This document shows, in pieces, positions 9,489 through 18,647 of a stretch of 40,789 bases of DNA. Below the pieces are notes generated by a model. It did not search any database. It was not told the DNA's origin and saw only the letters and a list, made by a program, of their open reading frames with translations. The position numbers and the translations under genes were made by a program. Each line of letters begins with the position of its first letter. The stretch's first letter is position 1. This DNA is from CAZBDV01 sp964490765 (GTDB lineage Bacteria; Cloacimonadota; Cloacimonadia; Cloacimonadales; JAJBBL01), in contig CAZBDV010000018.1 in the NCBI GenBank assembly GCA_964490765.1, forward strand, positions 1 to 40,789. Direction: 5' to 3'.

Positions 9489-10613
9489 CTAACCGTATTG
9501 AGTAATTATCTCGCTATAGACCCCTTCATTTATACTGAGTATGGTCTCCAGATCGGGGTCTGTTATATTATTCTGTTTCCCGAGGTGCTTTTCTGTTATT
9601 CTGTAGATATCAGTAAACCTGATCTTATTCTGCAAAAACAGTTCGATACAGGCTTCATTAGCTGCGTTGAGGATTGTCGGCATTATGCCACCTGCCATAC
9701 CGGCCTCTCTTACAAGGGTGTAAAGTGGGTAACGCTCCGGTTCTATCTCGGCAAAGGTAAGAGGGGGAAGATCAATCAGGCTTGTTCGGAAATCTGAATC
9801 AATATGTTCCGGATAGGTGAGTGCATAGAGAACCGGTAGTTGCATCGAAGGATTACTCATCTGTGCGAGTATCGAGCCGTCGATACATTCGATAAAGGAA
9901 TGGATAATCGACTGTGGATGAATAACTGCGTCAATCTTCTCATAAGGGAGGTCAAAGAGCCAATGGGCTTCAATAACCTCCAGGCCCTTGTTGAACATCG
10001 TTGCTGAATCTATCGTTATCTTGGCTCCCATAGACCAGGTAGGGTGTTGTAATGCCAGTTCCGGAGTAATAGAGTCGAACTCGGAAAGAGGCAATTCGCG
10101 GAAAGGGCCACCGGAGGCAGTAATTATCATCTTCCTCACCTCACGGGTAGTGAGCCCGTTCATTATCTGTATGAGAGCACTATGTTCGCTATCTATCGGT
10201 ATGACCTGCCTCTCCCTGATCCTCTCCCGGAAAAGGTGTCCGGCCATAACCAGAGATTCTTTGTTGGCCAGGGCAAGTGTCTGGTTATTCTTCAGAGCAT
10301 AATAGCTGTAAACCAGTCCTGCTGAGCCGGAGATGGCATTGATTACCAAATCAAATTTCTGAGTGGCCAGTATCTCCAATACGTCTGCCTGGCCGTAACC
10401 GGTAATGTTTCCACCCTTTATCTTATCTGCTACGTTCTCCGAAGTCATCACTATGCGGTCGATAGATAACTCTTCGGCAAGTAGCTGTATATCTCTGTAA
10501 TTATTGTGTGAAGTGGCAAAGGTTATGTTGAACTGTTCGGGATGTTTTTTGACTATCTCAACAACAGAAAGCCCGATAGAACCTGTTAAACCCAAAACAG
10601 CAATATTCTTCAT
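9489..10613 (-). CDS. dxr: 1-deoxy-D-xylulose 5-phosphate reductoisomerase
   Basis: 374 residues, standard for the family. It converts DXP to MEP with NADPH and a divalent metal, the committed step of the MEP isoprenoid pathway. The NADPH-binding GLTGSIG is at the N-terminus (residues ~9-15). Further hallmarks are PIDSEHSALIQ, ASGGPFRE and HPTWSMGAKITIDSATMFNKG in order, carrying the metal-binding Asp/Glu residues and the catalytic loop. A ribosome site AAAGGA sits 8 bases before ATG 10613. It is followed not by the common rseP but by comEC. The preceding gene, encoding a PorV-like barrel, ends 92 bases upstream. Confidence 0.97.
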   Translation of the reverse strand: MKNIAVLGLTGSIGLSVVEIVKKHPEQFNITFATSHNNYRDIQLLAEELSIDRIVMTSENVADKIKGGNITGYGQADVLEILATQKFDLVINAISGSAGLVYSYYALKNNQTLALANKESLVMAGHLFRERIRERQVIPIDSEHSALIQIMNGLTTREVRKMIITASGGPFRELPLSEFDSITPELALQHPTWSMGAKITIDSATMFNKGLEVIEAHWLFDLPYEKIDAVIHPQSIIHSFIECIDGSILAQMSNPSMQLPVLYALTYPEHIDSDFRTSLIDLPPLTFAEIEPERYPLYTLVREAGMAGGIMPTILNAANEACIELFLQNKIRFTDIYRITEKHLGKQNNITDPDLETILSINEGVYSEIITQYG

Positions 10614-10705
10614 TAATCAGTTCCTTTACTGGAGGATTTTAAATGTTTTATCTCAGGGACTCGGCTCGGAATATGGGCAACAATCGTCTTCAATATTCCA
10701 GGATT

Positions 10706-11803
10706 TTATAAATTCAGGCCGATCGATACCCTGTGAGAATTATCGATTTCCGTGTTATGTTTGAATGCGTAGTTGATCTGGAATTGTTTGATATTGACTG
10801 ACAGTCCGGCTGTCAGGTTTTCGATATCGTATCCGGCGTAGAGATTAACGAAATCGGGAATGGGGATTTCCAGACCGAGGTGATGGTCGAAACTGAAATA
10901 GCCAAGATGATATGTTGCAGCTTCTTCTCGACCCTCTGCAATGATCTCGCTGCCAACTATTAATCTCCCTCTGCTCCCTATCAAAGGTGTGGGGAAATAG
11001 TAACTCACTTCCAGGTCGAAGCTGGGATTTACTATCTCGTGTGTCCCGTTACTCCAAAAAATCTGAGTGGTAAAGAAGTCACGTAGCTTAAGGCCAATCA
11101 GAAAGTTATCGTGTGGCTCGAAGAAGGTAGAGAGATCAGCACCGAAGCCGTAACCCGATGTATCGGCAAGATTACGATAGGCAAGTTTCGGTGTAAAGCC
11201 GATAACATAGGCTCCCAGCCGACGATAAAAACCGAGATAGAGGAGATAGTCTGCATTATTAACTGTTTTGTATTGATAAGGTTGATTATCTGGTGAGGGA
11301 GGGGCATCCGGGTTAGGAAGTTTGGTAAGTGGTATATCGTTGATCCCTATGCGTGAGAGTACCAGAGCGTAACGTGACTGCTCACCCCAGTGCGCTGAAA
11401 ACGTATCATAGGTTACGAGTCCCATGAACTCTTCAGAATGCATCAGCTCGAAAGAGTAGCCCATACCTTCGGTCTTGGCCAGCAGGGCAGGATTCCAGTA
11501 GGCAATCGATGCTGTCTGATAATCGGTCAGGCCGCTATTTCCCAGAGCGTAGTTCCTGACTCCCGCACCCATACGGAAGATCTCACCGGCATACTTTTCT
11601 GCTCTGAGGTTAGCAGGCAGCACAATCAGGAGGGCAGCCACCAGCAGGCAGACGGATATAACAATACCTGGCTGCTTGTTTCCGATAATGCGGAATGGCC
11701 AGGATTCTCTGAAACCTCCGATACCTGCAGTCCACTGCCTGCAGCTCCCGGATTTCTGGTTCCAGGTAGTAAACAATCGGTCAAAGGATTTGTCTTTCTT
11801 CAT
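10706..11803 (-). CDS. PorV/PorQ-like outer-membrane beta-barrel protein
   Basis: 365 residues. After a hydrophobic signal-like stretch ending near LRA|EKYAGE comes GAGVRNYALGNSGLTDYQTASIAYWNPA, the typical N-terminal signature of the PorV/PorQ (UPF0164-related) barrel family found throughout FCB bacteria. The rest alternates aromatic and polar residues and ends in an odd-numbered beta-strand pattern (HRVSIGLNL). PorV helps deliver type IX secretion cargo to the surface; other members carry hydrophobic compounds. The signal sequence is unusually far in: ~45 charged/polar residues precede it. The start at 11803 is nevertheless backed by a GGAAGG ribosome site 8 bases upstream, and no good start codon lies nearer the signal. 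Confidence 0.72.
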   Translation of the reverse strand: MKKDKSFDRLFTTWNQKSGSCRQWTAGIGGFRESWPFRIIGNKQPGIVISVCLLVAALLIVLPANLRAEKYAGEIFRMGAGVRNYALGNSGLTDYQTASIAYWNPALLAKTEGMGYSFELMHSEEFMGLVTYDTFSAHWGEQSRYALVLSRIGINDIPLTKLPNPDAPPSPDNQPYQYKTVNNADYLLYLGFYRRLGAYVIGFTPKLAYRNLADTSGYGFGADLSTFFEPHDNFLIGLKLRDFFTTQIFWSNGTHEIVNPSFDLEVSYYFPTPLIGSRGRLIVGSEIIAEGREEAATYHLGYFSFDHHLGLEIPIPDFVNLYAGYDIENLTAGLSVNIKQFQINYAFKHNTEIDNSHRVSIGLNL

Positions 11804-11852
11804 AATTTGTGCCTTCCGGTTTCTCTATAACTGTGTAACAACATAATAGTCA

Positions 11853-14078
11853 TTATATTTCAGTCAAGATTTCAACGTAACTACCGATTATTTTTTTCAA
11901 TTTGCCATCTCTGAAGAGAATAGAGAGTTTGGCGTTATTTCCAGTTCCTTCGACACCGAGAATCTTTCCCTCACCGAATTCCTCGTGCCGGATTTTCTGG
12001 CCTATACGGAAATGACTCTCTATATTAGATACTCTCTTCTCGGCCTCCCTCCTCTCTCTCGAGCGGGATATTTGAGTTCCATAGGTATCTGCTGGATAAC
12101 CTCTTCTCTGCTTCAACTGGTCTGGATAGATGTCTCTGAGAAATCTGCTCGGCATTGTTGCATCATATCCATAATATGTGCGACGATGTGTGGCATAGCT
12201 CAGATATAGATTAGACTTTGCTCTTGTCATGCCGACATAGAGGAGTCTGCGCTCCTCTTCTATCTCTTCGGAGCTGTTGAGAGATAGTTGATGCGGGAGT
12301 AGTTTCTCTTCCAGACCTGTTATAAAGACAGTATCGAACTCCATCCCTTTGGCGTTGTGCAGTGTAATCAGATTAACCTTCTGACTGTCATTGCCATCAT
12401 CTGCAAGGTTTTCATATTCCGATTCGAGTGTGGTGAAGAGTGATATATTCTGCAGAAAATCGGTCAGAGTAGCTTTTCTATCGTACTCCTTACGATAGTT
12501 TTCGGCAAATTCCTGAGCCGCGGAGAGAAACTCTTTGATATTTTCCATTCGGGTTACATCTTTGATATCCTGGCTTACAGAATAGTGATCGATCAGTTTC
12601 AAGCGGCTGTAGATGTCTTCTATCAGTACCGTTACTTCGGCCGTCAGACTCTTCTCCTGCCAGAAATCGAGAAGGGAAGCGATTGTTGCCAGGCTCTCCT
12701 GCTGCCTTCTGGATAGAGTACTGATTTTTTTCGCTTTCATAAGGCCCTGGAAGAGAGAGATGTTGTTATCTGAGACGTATTGTATAAGCTTACCAATGGT
12801 CACACCCCCTATGCCGCGGGGCGGGAAGTTGATTATGCGGAGCAGGCTCTCTGTATCATCCGGATTTACTATCACACGGAGATAGGCGACAATATCCTTG
12901 ATCTCTTTTCGTTGAAAGAAATTGAGCGAGCCGTGTATCTTGTAGGGAAGACCCAACTCCAGACAAACGGTTTCGAAGATACGTGACTGGGCATTGGTCC
13001 TGTAGAGTATGGCAACACTGCCCTGAAAGCTGTCGGAAGCAAAAAGAGCAGCAATATCGGAAAGAATCGATCGTGCTTCGTCTGTATCTGTCTCATACAT
13101 GTGCAGTACCGGCAAATCACCCTCCTTCCGAGTGGACCAGAGCTTTTTAGGGTGTCTGTTGCAGTTACAGGATATAAGCCTGTTGGCTACATCCAGGATG
13201 GGCTGTGTTGAACGATAATTCTGTTCCAGACGAATAATAGTGGCATTAGCAAAATCTTTGGAAAAATTGATAATATTCTGTATAGAAGCTCCACGCCAGC
13301 TATAGATGGCCTGGTCATCATCTCCGACAGCGCAGACATTACCATGTTTACTACCTAAAAGTTGAACAATTCTGAACTGGGCGTAGTTGGTATCCTGATA
13401 CTCGTCGATCATAATATGAGAGAACTTGTTACGGTATTTCTGAAGTACCGCTTCATTACTGGCGAAGAGGAGGGCTGTTTCCATCAGCAGGTCATCAAAG
13501 TCAAGCCCGTTGTTATCTCTCAATTTCTGCTGATAGTTGTTATAAATTTTGTATACAGTGTTTGTATAAACATTCTGGGGATGGTATTCGAAGAAATTAT
13601 CTACGGTTATCAGAGAGTTTTTTGTTTTACTGATTATAGAAGCAACTGTATTGACCGGTAAAGCGGTTCTGGATATATCAAGCTCTTTATATATCTTCTT
13701 GAGAAGACTCTTCTGATCGTCACTATCGAAAATAGTGAAGTTGCTGCTGAACCCGAGCGTGTAATTCTTTGCTTCCATACGGAGGAATGTAGCACAGATA
13801 GAGTGAAAAGTTCCAACCCAGAGAGAGCGGGGGTTGATAAAGAGGCCGTGGGCAAGTCGGTCTTTAAGCTCTCTCGCAGCCTTATTGGTGAAAGTAACAA
13901 TCAATATCTCCCAAGGTGGTATCCCCATTTCTTTTATGAGATACGCTGTCCGATAGATTATCGATCTGGTCTTGCCACTGCCAGCACCTGCAAAGACGAG
14001 CAAAGGCCCGTCGGTATTAAGGACTACCTTTTGCTGTTGTGGGTCTAAATTTTCTAAAAAGAGATTATCAGAGTTCAT
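11853..14078 (-). CDS. ATP-dependent DNA helicase UvrD/PcrA
   Basis: 741 residues of superfamily 1A helicase, acting 3'-5' in excision and mismatch repair and in clearing replication conflicts. Visible motifs are Q-motif region LDPQQQKVV, Walker A GAGSGKT (residues 31-37), FTNKAARELKDR, DEYQDTNYAQ (motif II), GDDDQAIYSWRGA (III), QNYRS (IV), TLHNAKGMEFDTVF (V) and VGMTRAKSNL (VI). The C-terminal tail GQKIRHEEFGEGKILGVEG is the Tudor-like domain of PcrA, which contacts RNA polymerase. The gene lies 84 bases downstream of the small lipoprotein gene and 49 bases before the PorV-like gene. Confidence 0.95.
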   Translation of the reverse strand: MNSDNLFLENLDPQQQKVVLNTDGPLLVFAGAGSGKTRSIIYRTAYLIKEMGIPPWEILIVTFTNKAARELKDRLAHGLFINPRSLWVGTFHSICATFLRMEAKNYTLGFSSNFTIFDSDDQKSLLKKIYKELDISRTALPVNTVASIISKTKNSLITVDNFFEYHPQNVYTNTVYKIYNNYQQKLRDNNGLDFDDLLMETALLFASNEAVLQKYRNKFSHIMIDEYQDTNYAQFRIVQLLGSKHGNVCAVGDDDQAIYSWRGASIQNIINFSKDFANATIIRLEQNYRSTQPILDVANRLISCNCNRHPKKLWSTRKEGDLPVLHMYETDTDEARSILSDIAALFASDSFQGSVAILYRTNAQSRIFETVCLELGLPYKIHGSLNFFQRKEIKDIVAYLRVIVNPDDTESLLRIINFPPRGIGGVTIGKLIQYVSDNNISLFQGLMKAKKISTLSRRQQESLATIASLLDFWQEKSLTAEVTVLIEDIYSRLKLIDHYSVSQDIKDVTRMENIKEFLSAAQEFAENYRKEYDRKATLTDFLQNISLFTTLESEYENLADDGNDSQKVNLITLHNAKGMEFDTVFITGLEEKLLPHQLSLNSSEEIEEERRLLYVGMTRAKSNLYLSYATHRRTYYGYDATMPSRFLRDIYPDQLKQRRGYPADTYGTQISRSRERREAEKRVSNIESHFRIGQKIRHEEFGEGKILGVEGTGNNAKLSILFRDGKLKKIIGSYVEILTEI

Positions 14079-14162
14079 TTAGTGATTACGTAGATTCCTT
14101 CTACTAACACTTCCGGGCAGCACTTAAGATTGTTGATATATTCAGACTCTGGCTGGTAAGCA

Positions 14163-14570
14163 TTAGAATACTACGATGATATAGTCAGAAAGTTTACCTT
14201 CCAACCGGCCCTGAGGATAGTCAATATAGCCAGATACCCAGTAGTAATAATATCTCCCGCCAAAAATCAGGTCGGTGTCACGATATTCGGTGACTTCACT
14301 GAACTCCATAATGTGGATTAACTCTTTCTTTGTATGGAGAGAATAGGCACGGTAGATATTATAACCGTCTGCTTCCGGGAGTTCATTCCATCTTAATAAA
14401 ATAGAATTTTGAGGTGAAAATTCTTTGAAATAACTTAGTCCCGTAACTTTACCCGGAACTCTTATGTTGCCATCTCCAGCAGGGTCGAGTGGGTTACTTC
14501 GGTCAAGGCTACAGGAAGAAACTGAGAATAACAGAACTATTAAGGCTACTAAAAGTGTTAATTTCTGCAC
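14163..14570 (-). CDS. Small lipoprotein with a fibronectin III-like domain
   Basis: 135 residues. A signal peptide ends in the lipobox SVSSC (Cys ~20), so a lipid-anchored envelope protein is expected. The mature part SLDRSNPLDPAGDG...PGKVTGL followed by LLRWNELPEADGYNIYRAY is the pattern of a fibronectin type III fold as found in FCB surface proteins. The start is a GTG at 14570, placed by a GGAGG site 9 bases upstream that overlaps the end of the preceding gene; the two genes are separated by only 3 bases. Translation is therefore probably coupled to the DUF5683-like gene. Function unknown. Confidence 0.72.
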   Translation of the reverse strand: MQKLTLLVALIVLLFSVSSCSLDRSNPLDPAGDGNIRVPGKVTGLSYFKEFSPQNSILLRWNELPEADGYNIYRAYSLHTKKELIHIMEFSEVTEYRDTDLIFGGRYYYYWVSGYIDYPQGRLEGKLSDYIIVVF

Positions 14571-14573
14571 AGG

Positions 14574-15182
14574 TCAAAACCTCCAGGATATACCGGTCGG
14601 GGTTATCTGCAGACCTTTTTTCTTCGACATCTCCTCTTCCACGATCTGATTCCAGAGTTCTCCATTATAACTACTGGTCTCACTCATAACATCGTAGATA
14701 GAATACCCCCAGACAACAAAGAAGAGTCCCAGAAAGAGATTTGACCGGCGATAAGGTTCAACTGCATTATCATAGTGCTCGTTAATATCGTCTATATTGG
14801 TAGCGTCTCGATACTTGCGATAATGAATCATTGACCGCTCATAATAGTATAAGCTTGTTCCCAGGATGGCTAATTGCGATACAAGAAAGATCTGGCCTTT
14901 GGTGTTTCTTCCAATTGAAAAGTGGCCCCATCCCGGAGCTACAGCAGTTTTCAGTGCGTTCGTCCAGGAAGATTGTTTCAGATTGTTATACTCGTTAAGC
15001 AGAGAGGTGCTGACCGTCAAGCTGTCTCTGAAAGTCAGTCGGTTAGATTCTTCATGCCAGCCATATTTATAGGGGTCAGAAAGCTCCAAAACAGTCGATG
15101 GTCTCTGGCTGTAAAGGAGTGAGCAGGACAATAAGAGGAGCAACAGGCAGGGTATAGTTCTGATCGTATTATTCATTTTCAT
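14574..15182 (-). CDS. DUF5683-like envelope protein
   Basis: 202 residues. A signal peptide (LLLLLLSCSLLYSQ) is followed by a short linker and then ALKTAVAPGWGHFSIGRNTKGQIF with a hydrophobic helix (FLVSQLAILGTSLYYY) and a second one (LFLGLFFVVWGYSIYDV). The PGWGH...KG motif next to paired helices is the hallmark of DUF5683, common in Bacteroidetes and relatives and without a proven role. The signal could be read as a lipobox (LLLLSC, Cys ~20) rather than a type I site. It lies between a TPR lipoprotein and a small lipoprotein, suggesting a joint envelope function. Confidence 0.7.
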   Translation of the reverse strand: MKMNNTIRTIPCLLLLLLSCSLLYSQRPSTVLELSDPYKYGWHEESNRLTFRDSLTVSTSLLNEYNNLKQSSWTNALKTAVAPGWGHFSIGRNTKGQIFLVSQLAILGTSLYYYERSMIHYRKYRDATNIDDINEHYDNAVEPYRRSNLFLGLFFVVWGYSIYDVMSETSSYNGELWNQIVEEEMSKKKGLQITPTGISWRF

Positions 15183-15188
15183 ATCTGC

Positions 15189-16586
15189 CTAACCTTCCAT
15201 AATCTCGCTCGATATTCTGTTCAAGGGTGTCAATTGTCTGTTGAGCAGGTTTACCTGCCAGATGAAATAATAGTTATCGGTCCGGGAGGTAATATCATAT
15301 CTGATTTCGTAACGGTGCGTTCCAGTCGAAAGATTGATTCTCCAGCCCGAGATTCTCACTTCTTCGAGATTGTGCTCTGTTCGCAGTCTACGGGTAATTT
15401 CGTTCAAATTTCTCACTATCAGTCCATTCTTATACTCGGTAATGATCTTGCGGGCAAATTCTTCCGGATTTCGTTCTATCTCTATGAGATTGTTCATCAG
15501 AAAGATCTTATCCGAAGTTCTCTGTACTCTGTCTCTATTATAGGATTGCTGATAAAGACGGAGGGCCTCATTATACCGCTCTTGCCTCTCCTTCTCTAAC
15601 GCTTGGTCGAACAACCTTTCGGCCTCTTCTATATTCTGACGGAGTGCATTGGCATTGTTGATAGCAGTGAGAGCTGCCTGGTTTCCAGGTATGATGGCGA
15701 AGGTCTGATTGTAGATCTCTATCGCCTCGTCTATTCTTCGTTCTCTTACCAGGTGATTTCCATGAGCAACCATCTGGTTTACTGTCTGATTAAGGCGTTC
15801 CGTGATCTGATTCTGTAATACCGGATCGTATGCTACTGCTAAATTGTAGTGATTTTCTGCTTCCTGAAACCTTGCATTGTTTCTGTGTTCGTCTGCTATA
15901 CGGAAGTATAGTGAACCGATAGCCTTTCTGATTATATCTTCATAAGACAGAGTATGGTCGAGCAGTGAGAGGAGTGTTTCCAGAGCCTTTTCATCATTAT
16001 AGTTTCTCGTATCCTCGATATAGAGTGGCATATAGCGGTCAAGAATGGTTCTGGCATGTATCAGATAATCCTGATCTTCGTCATATTCTATCAGGAGCTT
16101 GTAGTTTGTTAATACTGCCTGATGATCTTCTTTATACTCGTGAAAGATCAAGAGACGCTGATAGATGACCTCAAAGATGGAGGGGATGTGCCGATAAGTA
16201 TTGATAACAAAATCACAGAGTTCCAGGGTTTCATCTATCTTTTCTTCACGGAGTGAGTTATCGATGATATTGAGATAAGAATCGATGAGTTTGATATCAG
16301 CAGCTTCATTATTAGCTAGGTAAAAGAATCTGATGGCCAATGAATAATTTTCACGTTCCACTGCCTGTAATCCAAGCTGGTAATAAGCTTCGGAACGATT
16401 GTTCAGAGCTCTGGTCACCATTGCTCCATCATCACTTCTGGCTATGAACTGGTCATAGTTCTCTATTGCACCGACATAATTACCACGCTGCTGTAGACTC
16501 TCTCCTGTCACAAAGTAGTTAGAGGTACAACCTGTAGTCAGTAGGATAACAATAATTACTGCTGCTATGAATATTATTCTATACAT
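15189..16586 (-). CDS. TPR-repeat lipoprotein
   Basis: 465 residues from the chosen start. The N-terminus MYRIIFIAAVIIVILLTTGCTSNYF is a clear lipoprotein signal with lipobox LTTGC (Cys ~19). The body is alpha-helical with TPR-like units, for example RGNYVGAIENYDQF, ENYSLAIRFFYLAN, RFQEAENHYNLAVAYDP, RRIDEAIEIYNQTFAIIPGN and ERYNEALRLYQQSY. A C-terminal ~90 residues (from ~375) looks mixed alpha/beta. An upstream in-frame start at 16658 exists but would place 24 extra residues before the signal, so ATG 16586 is preferred. It overlaps the MBL gene stop by 8 bases, which implies coupling. TPR lipoproteins are usually scaffolds; partner unknown. Confidence 0.75.
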   Translation of the reverse strand: MYRIIFIAAVIIVILLTTGCTSNYFVTGESLQQRGNYVGAIENYDQFIARSDDGAMVTRALNNRSEAYYQLGLQAVERENYSLAIRFFYLANNEAADIKLIDSYLNIIDNSLREEKIDETLELCDFVINTYRHIPSIFEVIYQRLLIFHEYKEDHQAVLTNYKLLIEYDEDQDYLIHARTILDRYMPLYIEDTRNYNDEKALETLLSLLDHTLSYEDIIRKAIGSLYFRIADEHRNNARFQEAENHYNLAVAYDPVLQNQITERLNQTVNQMVAHGNHLVRERRIDEAIEIYNQTFAIIPGNQAALTAINNANALRQNIEEAERLFDQALEKERQERYNEALRLYQQSYNRDRVQRTSDKIFLMNNLIEIERNPEEFARKIITEYKNGLIVRNLNEITRRLRTEHNLEEVRISGWRINLSTGTHRYEIRYDITSRTDNYYFIWQVNLLNRQLTPLNRISSEIMEG

Positions 16587-17337
16587 TGATCTGATAACCA
16601 TCTTCTGCAATGACATAATCTGAAAGTACAACATCCTTATCAAGAGGCTTTTTGTCAAGAATCTCTGCTAATACTGGGGATATTCCGTGAATCAGAATGA
16701 CCTTCCTGCTCCTGCTACTCATAAGTTTAATGATATCATCCACTGGCGGGTGCAGTCCATCAACTATTATAATATCGGATTTACCGATATAATCATTCAG
16801 ATGTTCAATGCTCTGAATATCAGAGGTAAAGAGCAATCTGCTGTTCTCTGTTTTAATGAAGAATGAATAGGAAAGCATGGAATTGGGTAGGCCATTCTCT
16901 ACGATAAACTCCCTGTAACTCTCCAGATGGCTGTTCCTGACAGGAGTGATCTCCGGTATATCGCTTTGAAGAGTAGTAATATCTTTCAGCACCAGCTGGA
17001 AGGGGAGTCTAGCGGGAAAGATATAAAACCTGGAGAGTACACTGGCGAAGTTATCGACCCTTTCCGGCAGATAAAGTGTAAGTGGTTTACTTCTTTTCTG
17101 CATATGAAACATTTGCAGAACCATAAATATCCCTGCAGAATGGTCGGGATGAAAGTGGCTTATAATGATACTGTCAAGATTATCTCTGGCCAGGTTGAAT
17201 TGCAGAAGCTTCAGGGCAGTTCCTTCACCACAGTCAAATAAAATGCTCTGCTCAGCTACTCTGCACCAGATTGCTGAATGACTTCTTTCCTTTGTGGGTT
17301 GCCCCCCACTCGTTCCGAGTATTCTGGCGACTGTCAT
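16579..17337 (-). CDS. RNase Z-like metallo-beta-lactamase fold hydrolase
   Basis: 252 residues. The opening VARILGTSGGQPTKERSHSA and FDCGEGTALKLL resemble RNase Z/ArsS-type proteins (GTG...P...R..S; F.CGEGT). The metal motif HFHPDHSAG (~residues 61-69) matches HxHxDH. Later metal ligands are plausible in FTSDIQSIEHL and the C-terminal ILIHGIS. At this length it is shorter than a full tRNase Z (about 300), and the exosite arm is not evident, so it may act on another phosphodiester or ester. It overlaps the upstream transferase gene by 4 bases (ATGA) and the downstream TPR gene by 8, placing it in a tight operon. Confidence 0.7.
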   Translation of the reverse strand: MTVARILGTSGGQPTKERSHSAIWCRVAEQSILFDCGEGTALKLLQFNLARDNLDSIIISHFHPDHSAGIFMVLQMFHMQKRSKPLTLYLPERVDNFASVLSRFYIFPARLPFQLVLKDITTLQSDIPEITPVRNSHLESYREFIVENGLPNSMLSYSFFIKTENSRLLFTSDIQSIEHLNDYIGKSDIIIVDGLHPPVDDIIKLMSSRSRKVILIHGISPVLAEILDKKPLDKDVVLSDYVIAEDGYQINV

Positions 17338-18422
17338 CTCTTCTTCCCTATCTTGAGTTGATTTCTCGTCACAATTATGGGGATGGAATCGAGTTTAGCA
17401 CCGAAGAGATAAAATCCTGCACCGAAGATAGCTACAGAGATAATCAGCAGAACCTGCGAGTTCATCTTCAAGATCAGAACGGTCAGCAGGACAATAACGA
17501 TATTTATCATATAGACAATCAGGCTGGTAACTTTTGGTGATTTGAGGGCATTGACTATCCTGTGGGTTGAATGGTCTTTACCACCTTGAGTTACTCTTCT
17601 TCCGTCACGTTTGCGCGTATAGCTCACCAGACAGATATCGAAGAGTGGATAACTGAGGAGCAAGACCGGCAGCAGGTAGTAAAGGTTATTGCTCATCCGG
17701 ATAACGGCAAGTCTTCCGGTCAATATACCCATGGAGGCGAGGAAATATCCGATAAAGAGACTCCCAGCATCTCCCAGAAAGATCTTGGCCGGATTGAAGT
17801 TATGTGGCAGGAAACCGAATACAGCTCCGGCAAAGGTGAGTGATAGTAGTGATATATAATGGACCTGAGGGGCGAGAGAGGTCGTTTTAATAATGAAGGC
17901 GAAGCTATAGAACCCGATAGCCAGAATACCGGAAACCCCGGTACTGATCCCGTCCATATTATCGAGAAAATTGAAGGCATTGATCAGGCTAACCATCCAG
18001 AAGAGCAATATGGGAATGGTAACGTAGGCCGGTCCCAGGAGTGTAGTCAGGTCGTTAGTGACGAGAAAGATCAGTGAAGCAATAATCTGGCCGAGAAACT
18101 TGACTTTCGGTTTCAGCGTAAATCGGTCGTCTATCAGACCTATAACCAGTATCAGGAGTGCTCCTCCAAGATAGCCCTGTAATGCTCTGTCAAACTCCCT
18201 GTGCGGAATGATTAGCACGTCATAGATCACGAAGAGGAAAAAACCGATGAATACGGCCAGACCACCAAGGAGAGGGATGCTGTTCGCATGTATCTTTCGC
18301 TGAGACGGATTATCAACATAACCTGTCTTCAGTGCCAGTTTTCTGATCAATGGTGTCAGGGCATATACCGTCAGAAACGACAATACCAGAACCATAGCGT
18401 ATTCATATATCGATACATTCAT
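17334..18422 (-). CDS. WecA/TagO-type undecaprenyl-phosphate sugar-phosphate transferase
   Basis: 362 residues, polytopic membrane enzyme of the MraY/WecA family. It joins a UDP-linked N-acetylhexosamine phosphate to undecaprenyl phosphate, starting O-antigen, teichoic or other surface glycan synthesis. Catalytic-loop motifs are visible: GLIDDRFTLKPKVKFLGQI (DD pair), NAFNFLDNMDGISTG and NPAKIFLGDAGSLFIGY, plus a late Arg/His-rich loop (KDHSTHRIVNALKS). The HR loop and DNMDG point to the WecA/TagO branch rather than MraY. It is the first gene of the minus-strand run; an AGGGA lies upstream of ATG 18422. Confidence 0.88.
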   Translation of the reverse strand: MNVSIYEYAMVLVLSFLTVYALTPLIRKLALKTGYVDNPSQRKIHANSIPLLGGLAVFIGFFLFVIYDVLIIPHREFDRALQGYLGGALLILVIGLIDDRFTLKPKVKFLGQIIASLIFLVTNDLTTLLGPAYVTIPILLFWMVSLINAFNFLDNMDGISTGVSGILAIGFYSFAFIIKTTSLAPQVHYISLLSLTFAGAVFGFLPHNFNPAKIFLGDAGSLFIGYFLASMGILTGRLAVIRMSNNLYYLLPVLLLSYPLFDICLVSYTRKRDGRRVTQGGKDHSTHRIVNALKSPKVTSLIVYMINIVIVLLTVLILKMNSQVLLIISVAIFGAGFYLFGAKLDSIPIIVTRNQLKIGKKR

Positions 18423-18592
18423 TTGAATGATTGTCCCTATGTTGATATTAAAATCACTATCTAAACAGAGGTCGATTTTGTCAAAGGTTTTATCTCTGCG
18501 AAAGATGCACTATTCAACCGGGAGAAGAGGATAAGAGACCGGGGCATCGAATCTCTTGTAGGTCTGGATTTAAGGGAACAGGATATTATTTC

Positions 18593-18624
18593 TTGACTGA
18601 TAATTTTTACCTGAAAAATATATC
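18593..18624 (+). promoter_or_regulatory. Weak candidate promoter of the sorting-domain protein
   Basis: TTGACT at 18593-18598 is followed by an AT-rich block with TATATC at 18619-18624 and TATCAT at 18621-18626. The spacing (20-22) is longer than the sigma-70 optimum, so only the -35 resemblance and the position in the divergent gap support it. Confidence 0.25.
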
Positions 18625-18647
18625 ATATACGTTAAAGGGGGAGTTCG

